Below are positions 26,084 to 37,126 of a stretch of DNA of 44,859 nt, in pieces. The position numbers and the translations under genes are program-made. A model generated the notes under the pieces. That model was given only the letters and a program-made list of their open reading frames with translations, was not told the DNA's origin and searched no databases. The DNA comes from Rhodobacter sp. Lineage in GTDB: Bacteria > Pseudomonadota > Alphaproteobacteria > Rhodobacterales > Rhodobacteraceae. The stretch lies in assembly GCA_013821825.1 (NCBI GenBank), contig PNJK01000023.1, positions 1-44,859 on the forward strand, written 5' to 3'. Each line of letters starts with the position of its first letter. Within the stretch, counting starts at the first letter, position 1.

Positions 26084-27751
26084 ATGCAACCCATGCCGCT
26101 GTGGAAGCGCGCTCTCATCCTGATCATCTGTGTCTGGGGGATCGTGGCTGCTTCCCCGAACCTGTTCTACGGGCCGGTCGAGCGGCACAATGACGCCGTC
26201 GCTTCCATTGAGGCGGCAGGCGGCACCGCGACCCCTGAGCTGGAGGCCGCCCGCGCCGAATGGCCGGACTTCCTGCCGTCGGCGCTGGTGAACCTGGGGC
26301 TTGACCTGCGGGGTGGGGCGCATCTGCTGGCCGAGGTCAGGGTTGAGGACGTCTACAAAAGCAGGATCGACGCGATGTGGCCCGAAGTGCGGGACCTGCT
26401 GCGCGACCTTCGCGATCAGATCGGCGCGGTGCGCCGCGCGCCATCACCCGATGGGGTTCTGCGTGTCACCATCACCAATGCCGAAGGCATGGCCGCAGCA
26501 CTGGAGGCAGTACGCGGCCTTGGTGGTTCGGTTGTCAGCCTGACAGGTGTGGGGCAAAGCACGCTTGATGTGGCGGCGGAAGGCAATGACATCGTCATCC
26601 AGTTGTCCGATGCCGAAAAACAGGCAACAGACAGCCGCACGCTGCAGCAATCGCTGGAAATCATCCGCCGCCGCGTGGACGAGGTCGGGACCCGCGAACC
26701 GACGATCCAGCGTCAGGGCGAAGACCGCATCCTGATCCAGGTGCCGGGCATCGGCTCGGCCTCAGACCTCAAGGCGCTGATCGGCACAACCGCCAAGCTG
26801 ACCTTCAACGCCGTAGTCAGCCGCACTACCGATGCCGGTGCCAACGCCGGCCCCCGGAACCAGATCCTGCCCTCGATCGACGAACCCGGCGTCTACTACA
26901 TCGTCGAGGAAACCCCCGTGGTCTCGGGCGAGGAACTGGTGGATGCGCAGCCGTCGTTCGACCAGAACGGCCGCCCCGCCGTCAGCTTCCGCTTCGACAC
27001 GACCGGCGCGCGCAAGTTCGGCGACTATACGGCCGCGAACATCGGTGCACCTTTTGCGATCATCCTCGACAGCGAGGTGATCTCGGCCCCGGTCATCCAA
27101 AGCTATATCCCGGGCGGATCGGGCATCATCACCGGCAGTTTCTCTGTCGAGGACAGCACGCAACTGGCCGTGCTGCTGCGCGCCGGCGCCTTGCCAGCCG
27201 AGATGGATTTTCTGGAAGAACGCACCATCGGACCCGAACTCGGCGCTGACAGTATCGCTGCGGGCCAGGTAGCGGCATTGGTCGCGGGCGTGGCAGTGGC
27301 AATTTACATGGTGGCCAGCTATGGCCTCTTCGGGCTGTTCGCCAACATCGCCCTGGCGGTGAACATCGCCCTGATCTTTGCGGCGCTGTCCACGGTGGGC
27401 GGCACGCTGACCTTGCCCGGCATCGCCGGTATCGTGCTGACCATCGGCATGGCGGTTGATGCCAACGTTCTGGTCTTCGAACGCATCCGCGAGGAATTGC
27501 GTGCGAACAAGAACCCCGCCCGTGCGATCGAACTGGGATACGAGCGCGCGGTTAGCGCGATCATCGACGCGAACATAACCACGTTCATCACCGCCGTCGT
27601 TCTGTTCGCCGTGGGGGCCGGGCCGGTGCGCGGCTTCGCCATCACCCTGGGGATCGGGATCATCTCCTCGGTCTTCACCGCGCTTTATGTGACGCGGCTT
27701 ATCGTCGAGCTTTGGTATCGCTGGCGCAAGCCCGCCACCGTTGTGGTCTGA
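26084..27751 (+). CDS. secD: Protein translocase subunit SecD
   Basis: 555 residues. RND-type partner of SecF that uses the proton gradient to pull preproteins through SecYEG. An N-terminal helix, the D1 motif LGLDLRGGAHLLAEV, a large periplasmic P1 domain, then membrane helices with the conserved GMAVDANVLVFERIREEL. It lies between yajC and secF with short gaps, typical order. Confidence 0.97.
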   Translation: MQPMPLWKRALILIICVWGIVAASPNLFYGPVERHNDAVASIEAAGGTATPELEAARAEWPDFLPSALVNLGLDLRGGAHLLAEVRVEDVYKSRIDAMWPEVRDLLRDLRDQIGAVRRAPSPDGVLRVTITNAEGMAAALEAVRGLGGSVVSLTGVGQSTLDVAAEGNDIVIQLSDAEKQATDSRTLQQSLEIIRRRVDEVGTREPTIQRQGEDRILIQVPGIGSASDLKALIGTTAKLTFNAVVSRTTDAGANAGPRNQILPSIDEPGVYYIVEETPVVSGEELVDAQPSFDQNGRPAVSFRFDTTGARKFGDYTAANIGAPFAIILDSEVISAPVIQSYIPGGSGIITGSFSVEDSTQLAVLLRAGALPAEMDFLEERTIGPELGADSIAAGQVAALVAGVAVAIYMVASYGLFGLFANIALAVNIALIFAALSTVGGTLTLPGIAGIVLTIGMAVDANVLVFERIREELRANKNPARAIELGYERAVSAIIDANITTFITAVVLFAVGAGPVRGFAITLGIGIISSVFTALYVTRLIVELWYRWRKPATVVV

Positions 27752-27761
27752 GGGGAACATC

Positions 27762-28733
27762 ATGGCCTTCCGTTTTCGCCTTGCACCCGAAACTACCAAC
27801 ATCGACTTTTTCCGCTTTCAGTGGCTGACTTTTGGCGGCTCGATGATGCTGACAGTTGTCGCCATCGTCGCCTGGGCAGTGATGGGACTGAACTTCGGCA
27901 TCGATTTCCGTGGTGGCACCACGATCCGTACCGAGGCGGCAGAGCCGGTGGACGTCGGCGCCTATCGTGACGCCTTGTCGGGTCTGGACCTTGGCGACGT
28001 GGCAATCACCGAAGTGTTCGACCCTTCGTTCGACGCGGACCAGTATGTTGCACAGGTGCGCATTGCGCCGCAGGACGGGCAGGAATCGGTGACGCCTGAA
28101 ACCATCCTTCTGGTGGAAGAGCTGCTGAAATCGGTTGCCCCCTCGATCACCTTTCCTGCGGTGGAATCGGTTGGCCCCAAGGTCTCGGGCGAGCTGATCT
28201 GGAAGGCAATCGCTGCCATGGTCGCGGCGTCGTTTGCGATCTTGATCTACATCTGGATGCGGTTCGAATGGCAATATGCGTTGGGCAGCGTCATCGCTCT
28301 GGTCCATGACATCTTCATCACCATCGGCGTCTTCGCGATCTTCCAGTTGAAGTTCGACCTGACGATCGTAGCGGCCTTGCTGACCATCCTTGGTTATTCG
28401 ATCAACGATACCGTCGTGGTTTTCGACCGCCTGCGCGAGAACTTGTTGAAATACAAGACCATGCCGCTGCGTGATGTGATGAACCTGTCGGTCAACGAAA
28501 CGCTCTCGCGCACCCTGATGACCTCGGTCACCACGCTGGTCGCGCTGGCGGCAATGCTGATCTTCGGCGGCGACGTGATTCGAGGCTTTGCCTTCGCCAT
28601 CTTCTTCGGCGTCGTCCTTGGCACCTATTCGTCCGTCTTCGTGGCCAAGAACCTGGTGCTTTTCATCGGTCTGGATCGCGGCGACAAGACGAAGAAGCCC
28701 GACAAGAGCGAATTCGCCAACGTCGATGCCTGA
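27762..28733 (+). CDS. secF: Protein translocase subunit SecF
   Basis: 323 residues from ATG 27762, which follows AGGGGAA. The six-helix RND fold with NFGIDFRGGT near the N-terminus and GYSINDTVVVFDRLREN in helix 4. The frame extends 7 codons upstream, but the RBS and the family start support 27762. It is 10 bases after secD. Confidence 0.97.
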   Translation: MAFRFRLAPETTNIDFFRFQWLTFGGSMMLTVVAIVAWAVMGLNFGIDFRGGTTIRTEAAEPVDVGAYRDALSGLDLGDVAITEVFDPSFDADQYVAQVRIAPQDGQESVTPETILLVEELLKSVAPSITFPAVESVGPKVSGELIWKAIAAMVAASFAILIYIWMRFEWQYALGSVIALVHDIFITIGVFAIFQLKFDLTIVAALLTILGYSINDTVVVFDRLRENLLKYKTMPLRDVMNLSVNETLSRTLMTSVTTLVALAAMLIFGGDVIRGFAFAIFFGVVLGTYSSVFVAKNLVLFIGLDRGDKTKKPDKSEFANVDA

Positions 28734-28751
28734 GTTGCGGTTGCCCCTCCG

Positions 28752-29108
28752 ATGCGCCTGACCGAGATCAGCTATGGCACTGCAAAGGCAGTCGAGGGCT
28801 ACGGCCCCGGCTTCTTCCGCGTGGCCGGTCATGTGCTGCGGGGGGCGTGCCTGATTACCCCTTGGGATGCCGGGCTGTGGGGCGGTTTTCAGGATACGGA
28901 CTCACCGCTTAGCCTTGCCGGCAAGATCGACGTGCTGTTCGTCGGCACCGGGGCCAGCATCGCGCATGTGCCACAAGCCTTCCGCACGGCCCTGGAAGAC
29001 CAGGGCATCGGGGTCGAGGCGATGGCCTCGCCCACCGCGTGCCGCACCTACAACGTGCTGTTGGGCGAAGGGCGGCGAGTGGCAGTCGCCCTTTTGCCGG
29101 TGGGGTGA
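28752..29108 (+). CDS. Mth938-like (DUF498) domain protein
   Basis: 118-residue single-domain protein of the Mth938/NDUFAF3 fold. Conserved segments are ITPWDAGLWGG, VLFVGTGA and SPTACRTYNVLLGEGRRVAVALLPV. Eukaryotic relatives assist complex I assembly; the bacterial role is unclear. It follows secF by 18 bases and is expected to end the yajC-secD-secF transcript, since two palindromes follow it. Confidence 0.88.
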   Translation: MRLTEISYGTAKAVEGYGPGFFRVAGHVLRGACLITPWDAGLWGGFQDTDSPLSLAGKIDVLFVGTGASIAHVPQAFRTALEDQGIGVEAMASPTACRTYNVLLGEGRRVAVALLPVG

Positions 29109-29114
29109 GCCACA

Positions 29115-29159
29115 AAATTCTTGAGCAAGAATTTTGCAAATTCCTTGCTCAAGGAATTT
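29115..29159. terminator. Two adjacent near-identical palindromes
   Basis: AAATTCTTG/CAAGAATTT (29115-29134, 2-base loop) and AAATTCCTTG/CAAGGAATTT (29138-29159, 2-base loop) lie 3 bases apart. Each can fold alone, or the two can pair with one another as one long stem. They sit between convergent genes, so a bidirectional terminator is the simplest reading. Confidence 0.7.
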
Positions 29160-29168
29160 GGCCCCGCG

Positions 29169-30155
29169 TCACCACAGATGATGCACATGCGGGGCTACCC
29201 TCCGCGCATAGACATCGCGTGCGGCGGCCATCGTGTCGGCCGACAGCGGCAGCATGCCCGCTGCCACAGCATTTGCCCGGGCCTGCGCCGGTGACTTTGC
29301 GCCTGGAATGACCACGGTCACCGCGTCTTCCATCAGGATCCAGCGCAGCGCGAAGGCGGCCATCGTCGCCCCCGCCGGCACCAGCCGCCGCAAGTCCTCG
29401 ACCGCTTCCAGCGCCACGTCGAACGGCACACCCGAGAAGGTCTCGCCCTTGTCGAACGCTTCGCCGTTGCGGTTGAAACTGCGGTGGTCGTCGGCCGCGA
29501 ACTGGCTGTCGCGCGTCATCTTGCCGGTCAGCAGGCCCGAGGCCAGCGGCACCCGCGCGATGACCGCCACGCCCTTGGCTTTTGCTTCCGGGAAGAACAC
29601 CTCGGACGGTTTCATCCGGAACAGGTTGTAGATGATCTGGACCGACACCACCCCCGGCTGCCGGATCGCCGAGCGGGCTTCTTCCACCGTTTCGACCGAA
29701 ACGCCGAAGTCGGCGATCTTGCCCTTGGCCTTGATCGCTTCCAGTGCCGCAAACACCTCCGGATCGCGGTAGACCGGCGTCGGCGGGCAGTGCAACTGCA
29801 CCAGATCCAGCCTTTCCACCCCAAGGTTTTGCAGCGACCGGTCGATGAAACCTTCCAGCGCCGCGCCGGTATAGGCTTCGGGGACATGCGGGTTCAGCCG
29901 TCGTCCAGCCTTGGTCGCCACGAACGGACGCTCGCCCGGGCGTTCGGCCAGCACCTCGCGGATAATCCGTTCCGACCGGCCATCGCCATAGACATCGGCC
30001 GTGTCGATGAAGGTCATCCCGGCGTCCAGCGCTGCGTGCAGTGTGGCCTTGGCATCGTCGAGGCTCACCTCGCCCCAGGTGCCGCCAATGGCCCAGGCGC
30101 CGAAGCCGAGGCGGGTGGTCATGCGGCCAGTGCGGCCGAAGGGAACGCTTTGCAT
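29169..30155 (-). CDS. Aldo/keto reductase
   Basis: 328 residues from ATG 30155, preceded by AAAGGA; an upstream ATG at 30185 is possible but poorer. The NADPH-dependent TIM barrel has FGAWAIGGTWG, FIDTADVYGDGRSE with the catalytic Asp and Tyr, KAGRR with the Lys, and LVQLHCPP with the His of the tetrad. It resembles the general-stress/YajO-like AKR branch. The substrate is unknown. It is the only minus-strand gene inside the yajC-to-ccmG stretch and is flanked by the double palindrome. Confidence 0.9.
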   Translation of the reverse strand: MQSVPFGRTGRMTTRLGFGAWAIGGTWGEVSLDDAKATLHAALDAGMTFIDTADVYGDGRSERIIREVLAERPGERPFVATKAGRRLNPHVPEAYTGAALEGFIDRSLQNLGVERLDLVQLHCPPTPVYRDPEVFAALEAIKAKGKIADFGVSVETVEEARSAIRQPGVVSVQIIYNLFRMKPSEVFFPEAKAKGVAVIARVPLASGLLTGKMTRDSQFAADDHRSFNRNGEAFDKGETFSGVPFDVALEAVEDLRRLVPAGATMAAFALRWILMEDAVTVVIPGAKSPAQARANAVAAGMLPLSADTMAAARDVYARRVAPHVHHLW

Positions 30156-30251
30156 CGGAAATGTCCTTTGTTTGCCCTCAGACATAGGGGCGCGTCGCCC
30201 AGATGACCATGGGCCTTTTCGCCGGAAGCGGCATCAGGTAGGGCTTTGGGG

Positions 30252-30869
30252 ATGGAAATCCGGGTCGACAATCTGGCTGTGGCGCGGGGCGGGGTGACTT
30301 TCCTGCAAGGGGTGTCGTTTCAGGTCGCGCCAGGCCAGGCGTTGATCCTGCGCGGCCCGAACGGAGCGGGCAAGACCACGCTGCTGCGCACTCTTGCAGG
30401 CCTGCAACCCCCCGTCGCCGGGACGATCTTGCTGGCCCCCGAGGCCGCAGCCTACGGCGCCCATGCCGATGGCCTGAAATCCACCCTGACGGTGCGCGAG
30501 AATCTTGCCTTCTGGGCGGCGATCCATGGCACCGATACGGTGGACAGCGCGATGATGGGCATGGACGTGGCCAGCCTTGCCAACCGCCGCGCCGCCGCGC
30601 TTTCGGCTGGCCAGAAGCGCCGCCTTGGTCTGGCACGACTACTGGTCACCGGCCGCCCGGTCTGGCTGCTGGACGAACCGACCGTCAGCCTTGATGCCGC
30701 CTCGGTTGCGCTTTTCGCGGGCGTGGTGCGGCAACATTTGCGTGGGGGCGGGGTGGCGATCGTCGCCACCCATGTCGATCTGGGCCTGCCCGAGGCCGCG
30801 GTTCTGGAGCTTGCCCCGTTCCGCGTCCGGGCGATGGTCCGCGACGGCTTTGACGAGGCCTTTGCATGA
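30252..30869 (+). CDS. ccmA: Heme exporter ATP-binding protein CcmA
   Basis: 205 residues. ATPase of the CcmABCD complex that releases holo-CcmE for cytochrome c maturation. Walker [10 protein letters not shown], signature LSAGQKRRL, Walker B VWLLDEPT and H-loop ATHVDLG are present. Start ATG 30252 has an AGGTAGGG upstream. It opens the ccmA-ccmB-ccmC-ccmD-ccmG run. Confidence 0.95.
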   Translation: MEIRVDNLAVARGGVTFLQGVSFQVAPGQALILRGPNGAGKTTLLRTLAGLQPPVAGTILLAPEAAAYGAHADGLKSTLTVRENLAFWAAIHGTDTVDSAMMGMDVASLANRRAAALSAGQKRRLGLARLLVTGRPVWLLDEPTVSLDAASVALFAGVVRQHLRGGGVAIVATHVDLGLPEAAVLELAPFRVRAMVRDGFDEAFA

Positions 30870-30945
30870 CGTGCCGCACGGGGTCAGGCCGGGGAAGCCT
30901 ATGGCGGGAATATTCCGGAAGTGAGCAAATGCAGGAGGGCCGGGC

Positions 30946-31602
30946 ATGAGGGCGCTTCTGTTGCGGGATTTGCGTCTGGCCGTGCGTTCGGGGGGTGGGT
31001 TCGGTCTGGGGCTTGCGTTCTTCTTCCTGCTTTCCGTGCTGGTCCCGCTGGGTGTCGGGCCAGAGGGCGGGACGCTTGGGCGCATCGCCCCCGGCATCCT
31101 TTGGGTCGGGGCGCTGCTGGCTTGCCTTCTGTCACTCGACCGCATCTTTGCGCTGGATTTCGAGGATGGTTCACTTGACCTCCTGGCCACGGCGCCGATC
31201 CCGCTTGAGGCGGTGGTGGCGCTGAAGGCGCTGGCGCATTGGCTGGTGACCGGCTTGCCGCTGACGCTGCTCGCCCCGGGGCTTGGGGTTCTGCTGAACC
31301 TGCCGCCCGCTGGTTATGGTTGGCTGGTGCTGAGCCTGCTTCTTGGCACCCCGGCGCTGTCGGTGATCGGGGCTTTCGGGGCGGCGCTGGTGGTGGGGCT
31401 CAGGCGCGGCGGGTTGCTTCTCAGCCTTCTGGTGCTCCCGCTTTATGTCCCGACCCTGATCTTCGGGGCCGAGGTGGTGCGGCGCGGCGCCGAGGGCACG
31501 GCGCTGGCCACGCCGCTGGCACTTCTGGCAGGGATCAGCCTTGGCGCGACGGCGCTGCTGCCTTTCGCGGCGGCGGCGGCGCTCCGCGTCAATTTGCGCT
31601 AG
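30946..31602 (+). CDS. ccmB: Heme exporter membrane protein CcmB
   Basis: 218 residues with six hydrophobic helices. Forms the ABC membrane partner of CcmA. Typical segments: LLRDLRLAVRSGGGFGLGLAFF at the N-terminus, FALDFEDGSLDLLATAPIPLE, and PLYVPTLIFGAEVV. AGGAGGG lies upstream of ATG 30946. The 76-base gap after ccmA is compatible with one transcript. Confidence 0.95.
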   Translation: MRALLLRDLRLAVRSGGGFGLGLAFFFLLSVLVPLGVGPEGGTLGRIAPGILWVGALLACLLSLDRIFALDFEDGSLDLLATAPIPLEAVVALKALAHWLVTGLPLTLLAPGLGVLLNLPPAGYGWLVLSLLLGTPALSVIGAFGAALVVGLRRGGLLLSLLVLPLYVPTLIFGAEVVRRGAEGTALATPLALLAGISLGATALLPFAAAAALRVNLR

Positions 31603-31656
31603 GCTGTCGCGCGATGGTGAGTTGAGCACATAGGCAGAAGAGGGTAACCAGCGTCC

Positions 31657-32385
31657 ATGTCGATCTGGGAATATGCAAACCCGAAGCGGTTCATGCAGAC
31701 CTCGGCCTGGGCCTTGCCCTGGGCGGTGGGGCTGACGGTCGTGCTTCTGGTCGTCGGGCTGGTCTGGGGCTTTTTCTTCACGCCCGATGATTACAGGCAG
31801 GGCTCGACCGTCAAGATCATCTATCTGCACGTTCCCGCCGCGATGATGGCGATCAACGCCTGGGTGATGATGCTGGTCACCTCGCTGATCTGGATCATTC
31901 GGCGGCATCATGTGTCGGCGCTGGCGGCAAAGGCGGCGGCGCCGGTCGGGCTGACCTTCACGCTGATCGCCCTGGTGACCGGCGCGCTTTGGGGGCAGCC
32001 GATGTGGGGAACCTGGTGGGCCTGGGATCCGCGGCTGACCTCGTTCCTGATCCTGACGCTGTTCTACTTCGGCTACATCGCGCTTTGGGCGGCGGTCGAG
32101 AATCCTGACACGGCGGCCGACCTGACCTCGATCCTGTGCCTTGTGGGGTCGGTCTTTGCGCTGCTCAGCCGCTATGCGGTGAACTTCTGGAACCAGGGGC
32201 TGCACCAGGGGGCGTCGCTCAGCCTCGACAAGGAAGAGAACATCTCGGACGTGTTCTGGCTGCCGCTTCTGGTCAGCATGGCTGGATTCGTCCTGTTGTT
32301 CGTGACCCTGGTCCTGATGCGCACCCGGACCGAGATCCGGGCGCGGCGGTTGACGGCGCTTCTGGCGCGGGAGAGGGTGGCGTGA
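31657..32385 (+). CDS. ccmC: Heme-handling membrane protein CcmC
   Basis: 242 residues with six membrane helices. Contains the tryptophan-rich WD motif WGQPMWGTWWAWDPRLTS that holds heme in the periplasm, and flanking His (LHVPAAMM and the HQGASLS region). CcmC presents heme to CcmE. The stop overlaps the ccmD start (TGATG). Confidence 0.96.
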   Translation: MSIWEYANPKRFMQTSAWALPWAVGLTVVLLVVGLVWGFFFTPDDYRQGSTVKIIYLHVPAAMMAINAWVMMLVTSLIWIIRRHHVSALAAKAAAPVGLTFTLIALVTGALWGQPMWGTWWAWDPRLTSFLILTLFYFGYIALWAAVENPDTAADLTSILCLVGSVFALLSRYAVNFWNQGLHQGASLSLDKEENISDVFWLPLLVSMAGFVLLFVTLVLMRTRTEIRARRLTALLARERVA

Positions 32386-32546
32386 TGATGCCGGACCTTG
32401 GGAAATACGCGGTTGCCGTGCTGGGGTCCTATGCGACCACTGCGGTCCTGATCGCGGGGTTGGTCGCGCTGTCATTCTGGCAGCAAACGCGGGTGAAGCG
32501 CGCGCTTGACGAGGTCGAGGCGCGGCAGGGGAAGATAGATGGCTAG
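32385..32546 (+). CDS. ccmD: Heme exporter small subunit CcmD
   Basis: 53 residues with a single membrane helix (YATTAVLIAGLVALSFWQQ) and a charged C-terminus (RVKRALDEVEARQ), the standard CcmD form. It stabilises CcmC-CcmE in the CcmABCD complex. The start ATG 32385 is set by the overlap with the ccmC stop. Its 3' end overlaps the ccmG start by 8 bases. Confidence 0.9.
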   Translation: MMPDLGKYAVAVLGSYATTAVLIAGLVALSFWQQTRVKRALDEVEARQGKIDG

Positions 32547-33078
32547 GTGGTTGATGATCCTGCCCCCGGTCCTGTTCGCGGGCCTGGCAGGGATGTTCTA
32601 CGTCGGCATGCAGCGCGACAATCCGGGCGAGCTGAGGTCCGTCTTCATCGGTCGCGAAGCCCCTGCCTTGCCGGTGACCGGTCTGCCAGAGATACCGGTT
32701 CTGAAGAACGCGGATCTTCGGACGGGCAAGGTGACGGTGGTCAACTTCTGGGCCACATGGTGCCCGCCCTGCCGGGCCGAGCACCCGGTTCTGATGAAGA
32801 TGGCGGCAAGCGGTGTGAGGGTGGGGGGCGTCAACATGATGGACGACGACGCCAAGGCCGTCGCCTACCTTGCCGAGTTGGGGAACCCGTTCATCGGCGT
32901 GGCCACCGACCCCAAGGGGCGCAACCGGGTGGAGTGGGGGGTGACCGCGCCGCCGGAAACCTTCATCATCGCCGGCGACGGGACGGTCCTGTTTCGATTT
33001 CTCGGGCCATTGATCGGCACGGACTACGAGACCCGCTTCGTGCCGGAGCTGGAGAAGGCGCTGGCCGGGCAGGAGTGA
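32539..33078 (+). CDS. ccmG: Thiol:disulfide interchange protein CcmG (DsbE)
   Basis: 179 residues. N-terminal membrane anchor (LMILPPVLFAGLAGMFYVGM), then a periplasmic thioredoxin domain with NFWATWCPPCRAEHPVL and the cis-Pro region VTAPPETFII. Reduces apocytochrome c or CcmH so heme can be attached. It is the last ccm gene here; ccmE, ccmF and ccmH are not in the window. Confidence 0.95.
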   Translation: MARWLMILPPVLFAGLAGMFYVGMQRDNPGELRSVFIGREAPALPVTGLPEIPVLKNADLRTGKVTVVNFWATWCPPCRAEHPVLMKMAASGVRVGGVNMMDDDAKAVAYLAELGNPFIGVATDPKGRNRVEWGVTAPPETFIIAGDGTVLFRFLGPLIGTDYETRFVPELEKALAGQE

Positions 33079-33097
33079 TGTCCCCGGCCAGGACATC
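33077..33097 (+). terminator. Hairpin at the end of ccmG
   Basis: GATGTCC (33077-33083) and GGACATC (33091-33097) pair perfectly with a 7-base loop and begin inside the ccmG stop codon. A TTTTT run occurs 15 bases further on, so termination here is plausible but not classical. Confidence 0.45.
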
Positions 33098-33213
33098 ATT
33101 TGCACCCCCTGTTTTTGCACTGACCTGTCTTGGGGCATTCAGGCTCTGCTGACGGATGGGCTGCCCCGCAACCGGTCTGTCATCGGCTGGCTGCAAGGCA
33201 GGCGTCGTCGGAT

Positions 33214-33369
33214 CTAGGCGAAGGCGAGGATCAGCCCGGCCACCAGTATCATCGGAAGTTCGCCCAGCGGCAGGCCGATGCGCCAGTTCCCGCGTTGCGG
33301 AAGGGCTGCAGGGCCATGCGTTGCGTGGCGGGTGTCAGACGAGCAGAGCGGGGGGAATCGGTTCGACAT
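33214..33369 (-). CDS. 51-residue predicted membrane peptide
   Basis: MSNRFPP from ATG 33369, which follows AAGGTG with good spacing. The C-terminal half is one hydrophobic helix (LGELPMILVAGLILAFA) that ends at the stop, preceded by RGNWRIGLPLG. It lies downstream of acnA on the same strand, beyond the acnA terminator hairpins. I recognise no family. An RBS, a membrane helix and no competing plus-strand gene make it plausible. Confidence 0.5.
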   Translation of the reverse strand: MSNRFPPLCSSDTRHATHGPAALPQRGNWRIGLPLGELPMILVAGLILAFA

Positions 33370-33427
33370 GGGGTGCACCTTGGGGAAGACGTGGCGCAAC
33401 CATGGTTCCGAGGTCTCAAGAATCACT

Positions 33428-33452
33428 GAAGGCCCGGAGGGTCCGGGCCTTC
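33428..33452. terminator. Second hairpin downstream of acnA
   Basis: GAAGGCCCGGA (33428-33438) and TCCGGGCCTTC (33442-33452) form a perfect 11-bp stem with a GGG loop. It directly follows another hairpin, so it acts as a back-up terminator or an intergenic repeat. Confidence 0.65.
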
Positions 33453-33478
33453 ATCCCGGAAACAATCAGTTTCCGGGA

Positions 33479-33479
<1 letters not shown>
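33453..33479 (-). terminator. acnA terminator hairpin
   Basis: ATCCCGGAAAC (33453-33463) and GTTTCCGGGAT (33469-33479) form a perfect 11-bp stem with a 5-base loop, starting at the last base of the acnA stop codon on the minus strand. Confidence 0.75.
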
Positions 33480-36226
<2,747 letters not shown>

Positions 36227-36261
36227 CGGGTGGCTCCTTGAGGAAGGCGGCTGTTGATGCC

Positions 36262-36280
36262 ATTGTATGCAATTGTATGC
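36262..36280. promoter_or_regulatory. Tandem 9-bp direct repeat in the acnA promoter region
   Basis: ATTGTATGC occurs at 36262-36270 and 36272-36280, a 10-base period, 36-54 bases upstream of the acnA start. Read on the minus strand each repeat contains TACAAT, a good -10 element; TGGATA lies 17 bases before the second TACAAT. The repeat may be overlapping promoters or a GntR-like binding site. Confidence 0.4.
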
Positions 36281-36344
36281 CGAATATCCAGCCCCAGATT
36301 GTGGCGTGGACGGTACATATGTCAGGTCTCTCGCAAAACCTTGA

Positions 36345-36374
36345 TTGGCTCGGACTGTCTGGCATCCCTATAAC
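36345..36374 (+). promoter_or_regulatory. Promoter for the DUF1223 gene
   Basis: TTGGCT (36345-36350) and TATAAC (36369-36374) with an 18-base spacer, 34 bases upstream of ATG 36409. Confidence 0.45.
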
Positions 36375-36408
36375 AGCAGTCGGGGATCATGGGATCAGGA
36401 TACGCGAC

Positions 36409-37104
36409 ATGCGACATTTCGTCAGCGCCGCTTGCGGCCTTTGGCTGACTGCGGTGGCACCGGTCTTGGCCGAACCGGTGGTGGTGGTGGAGCTTTACAC
36501 CTCGCAAGGGTGTTCGTCCTGCCCGCCGGCCGATGAATTCGTGGCAATGCTGGCCTCTGACCCGCGCATCCTGCCCTTGGCGTTGCATGTCGACTATTGG
36601 GACTACATCGGCTGGGCCGACAAGTTTGCACAAGGCAAGTTCACCGACCGGCAGCGGGCCTATGCCCGCGCCATTGGCAGCCGGACGATCTATACCCCGC
36701 AGCTGATCATCGGCGGGCGGGACCGGATCGAAGGCTTCGCGCCGGGAGAGACTGCAGACCGCTTGCGCGCTCAAATGGAGGCAAGCAGCCCGGTGTTTCT
36801 GGTCATCAAGCGCGAAGGCGACCGGCTGATGATCCGGGCCGAGGCCGATCCGCCGCTGGATGCCCCGGTTCGGGTGCAACTGGTGCGCTACAAGCCCCAA
36901 GAGACAGTGACGATCGAGCGTGGCGAGAATGCCGGCAAGACGATCACCTACTACAATATCGTGACCTCGTGGGAGGGGATCGGGAATTGGGAAGGCAACG
37001 CGCCGCTGGAACTTTCCGCGCCCTATACCGGCACTGAACCCGGCGCAGTGATCCTGCAAAGCGAAGGCCCGGCCGAGATATTGGCAGCGGTTCGGGTGGA
37101 TTGA
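36409..37104 (+). CDS. DUF1223 thioredoxin-like secreted protein
   Basis: About 231 residues from ATG 36409, which follows CAGGA. Signal peptide (LWLTAVAPVLA), then VVVVELYTSQGCSSCPPADE with a CxxC-type pair typical of DUF1223, then VDYWDYIGWADKF and YTPQLIIGGR. The fold is thioredoxin-like and the site is probably periplasmic; the partner is unknown. The open frame upstream to 36238 covers promoter sequence and is rejected as coding. Confidence 0.88.
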   Translation: MRHFVSAACGLWLTAVAPVLAEPVVVVELYTSQGCSSCPPADEFVAMLASDPRILPLALHVDYWDYIGWADKFAQGKFTDRQRAYARAIGSRTIYTPQLIIGGRDRIEGFAPGETADRLRAQMEASSPVFLVIKREGDRLMIRAEADPPLDAPVRVQLVRYKPQETVTIERGENAGKTITYYNIVTSWEGIGNWEGNAPLELSAPYTGTEPGAVILQSEGPAEILAAVRVD

Positions 37105-37126
37105 TCCGCCAGACTGGCGCGAGGCT

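Noticed and set aside
26762-28832. Two long minus-strand open frames over secD and secF
   Set aside because: Shadows of secDF; no RBS context or domain.
31171-33138. Minus-strand open frame (655 codons) over ccmB-ccmC-ccmD-ccmG
   Set aside because: Rich in Arg, Gln, Pro and His, crosses four genes with known products, and has no recognisable domain.
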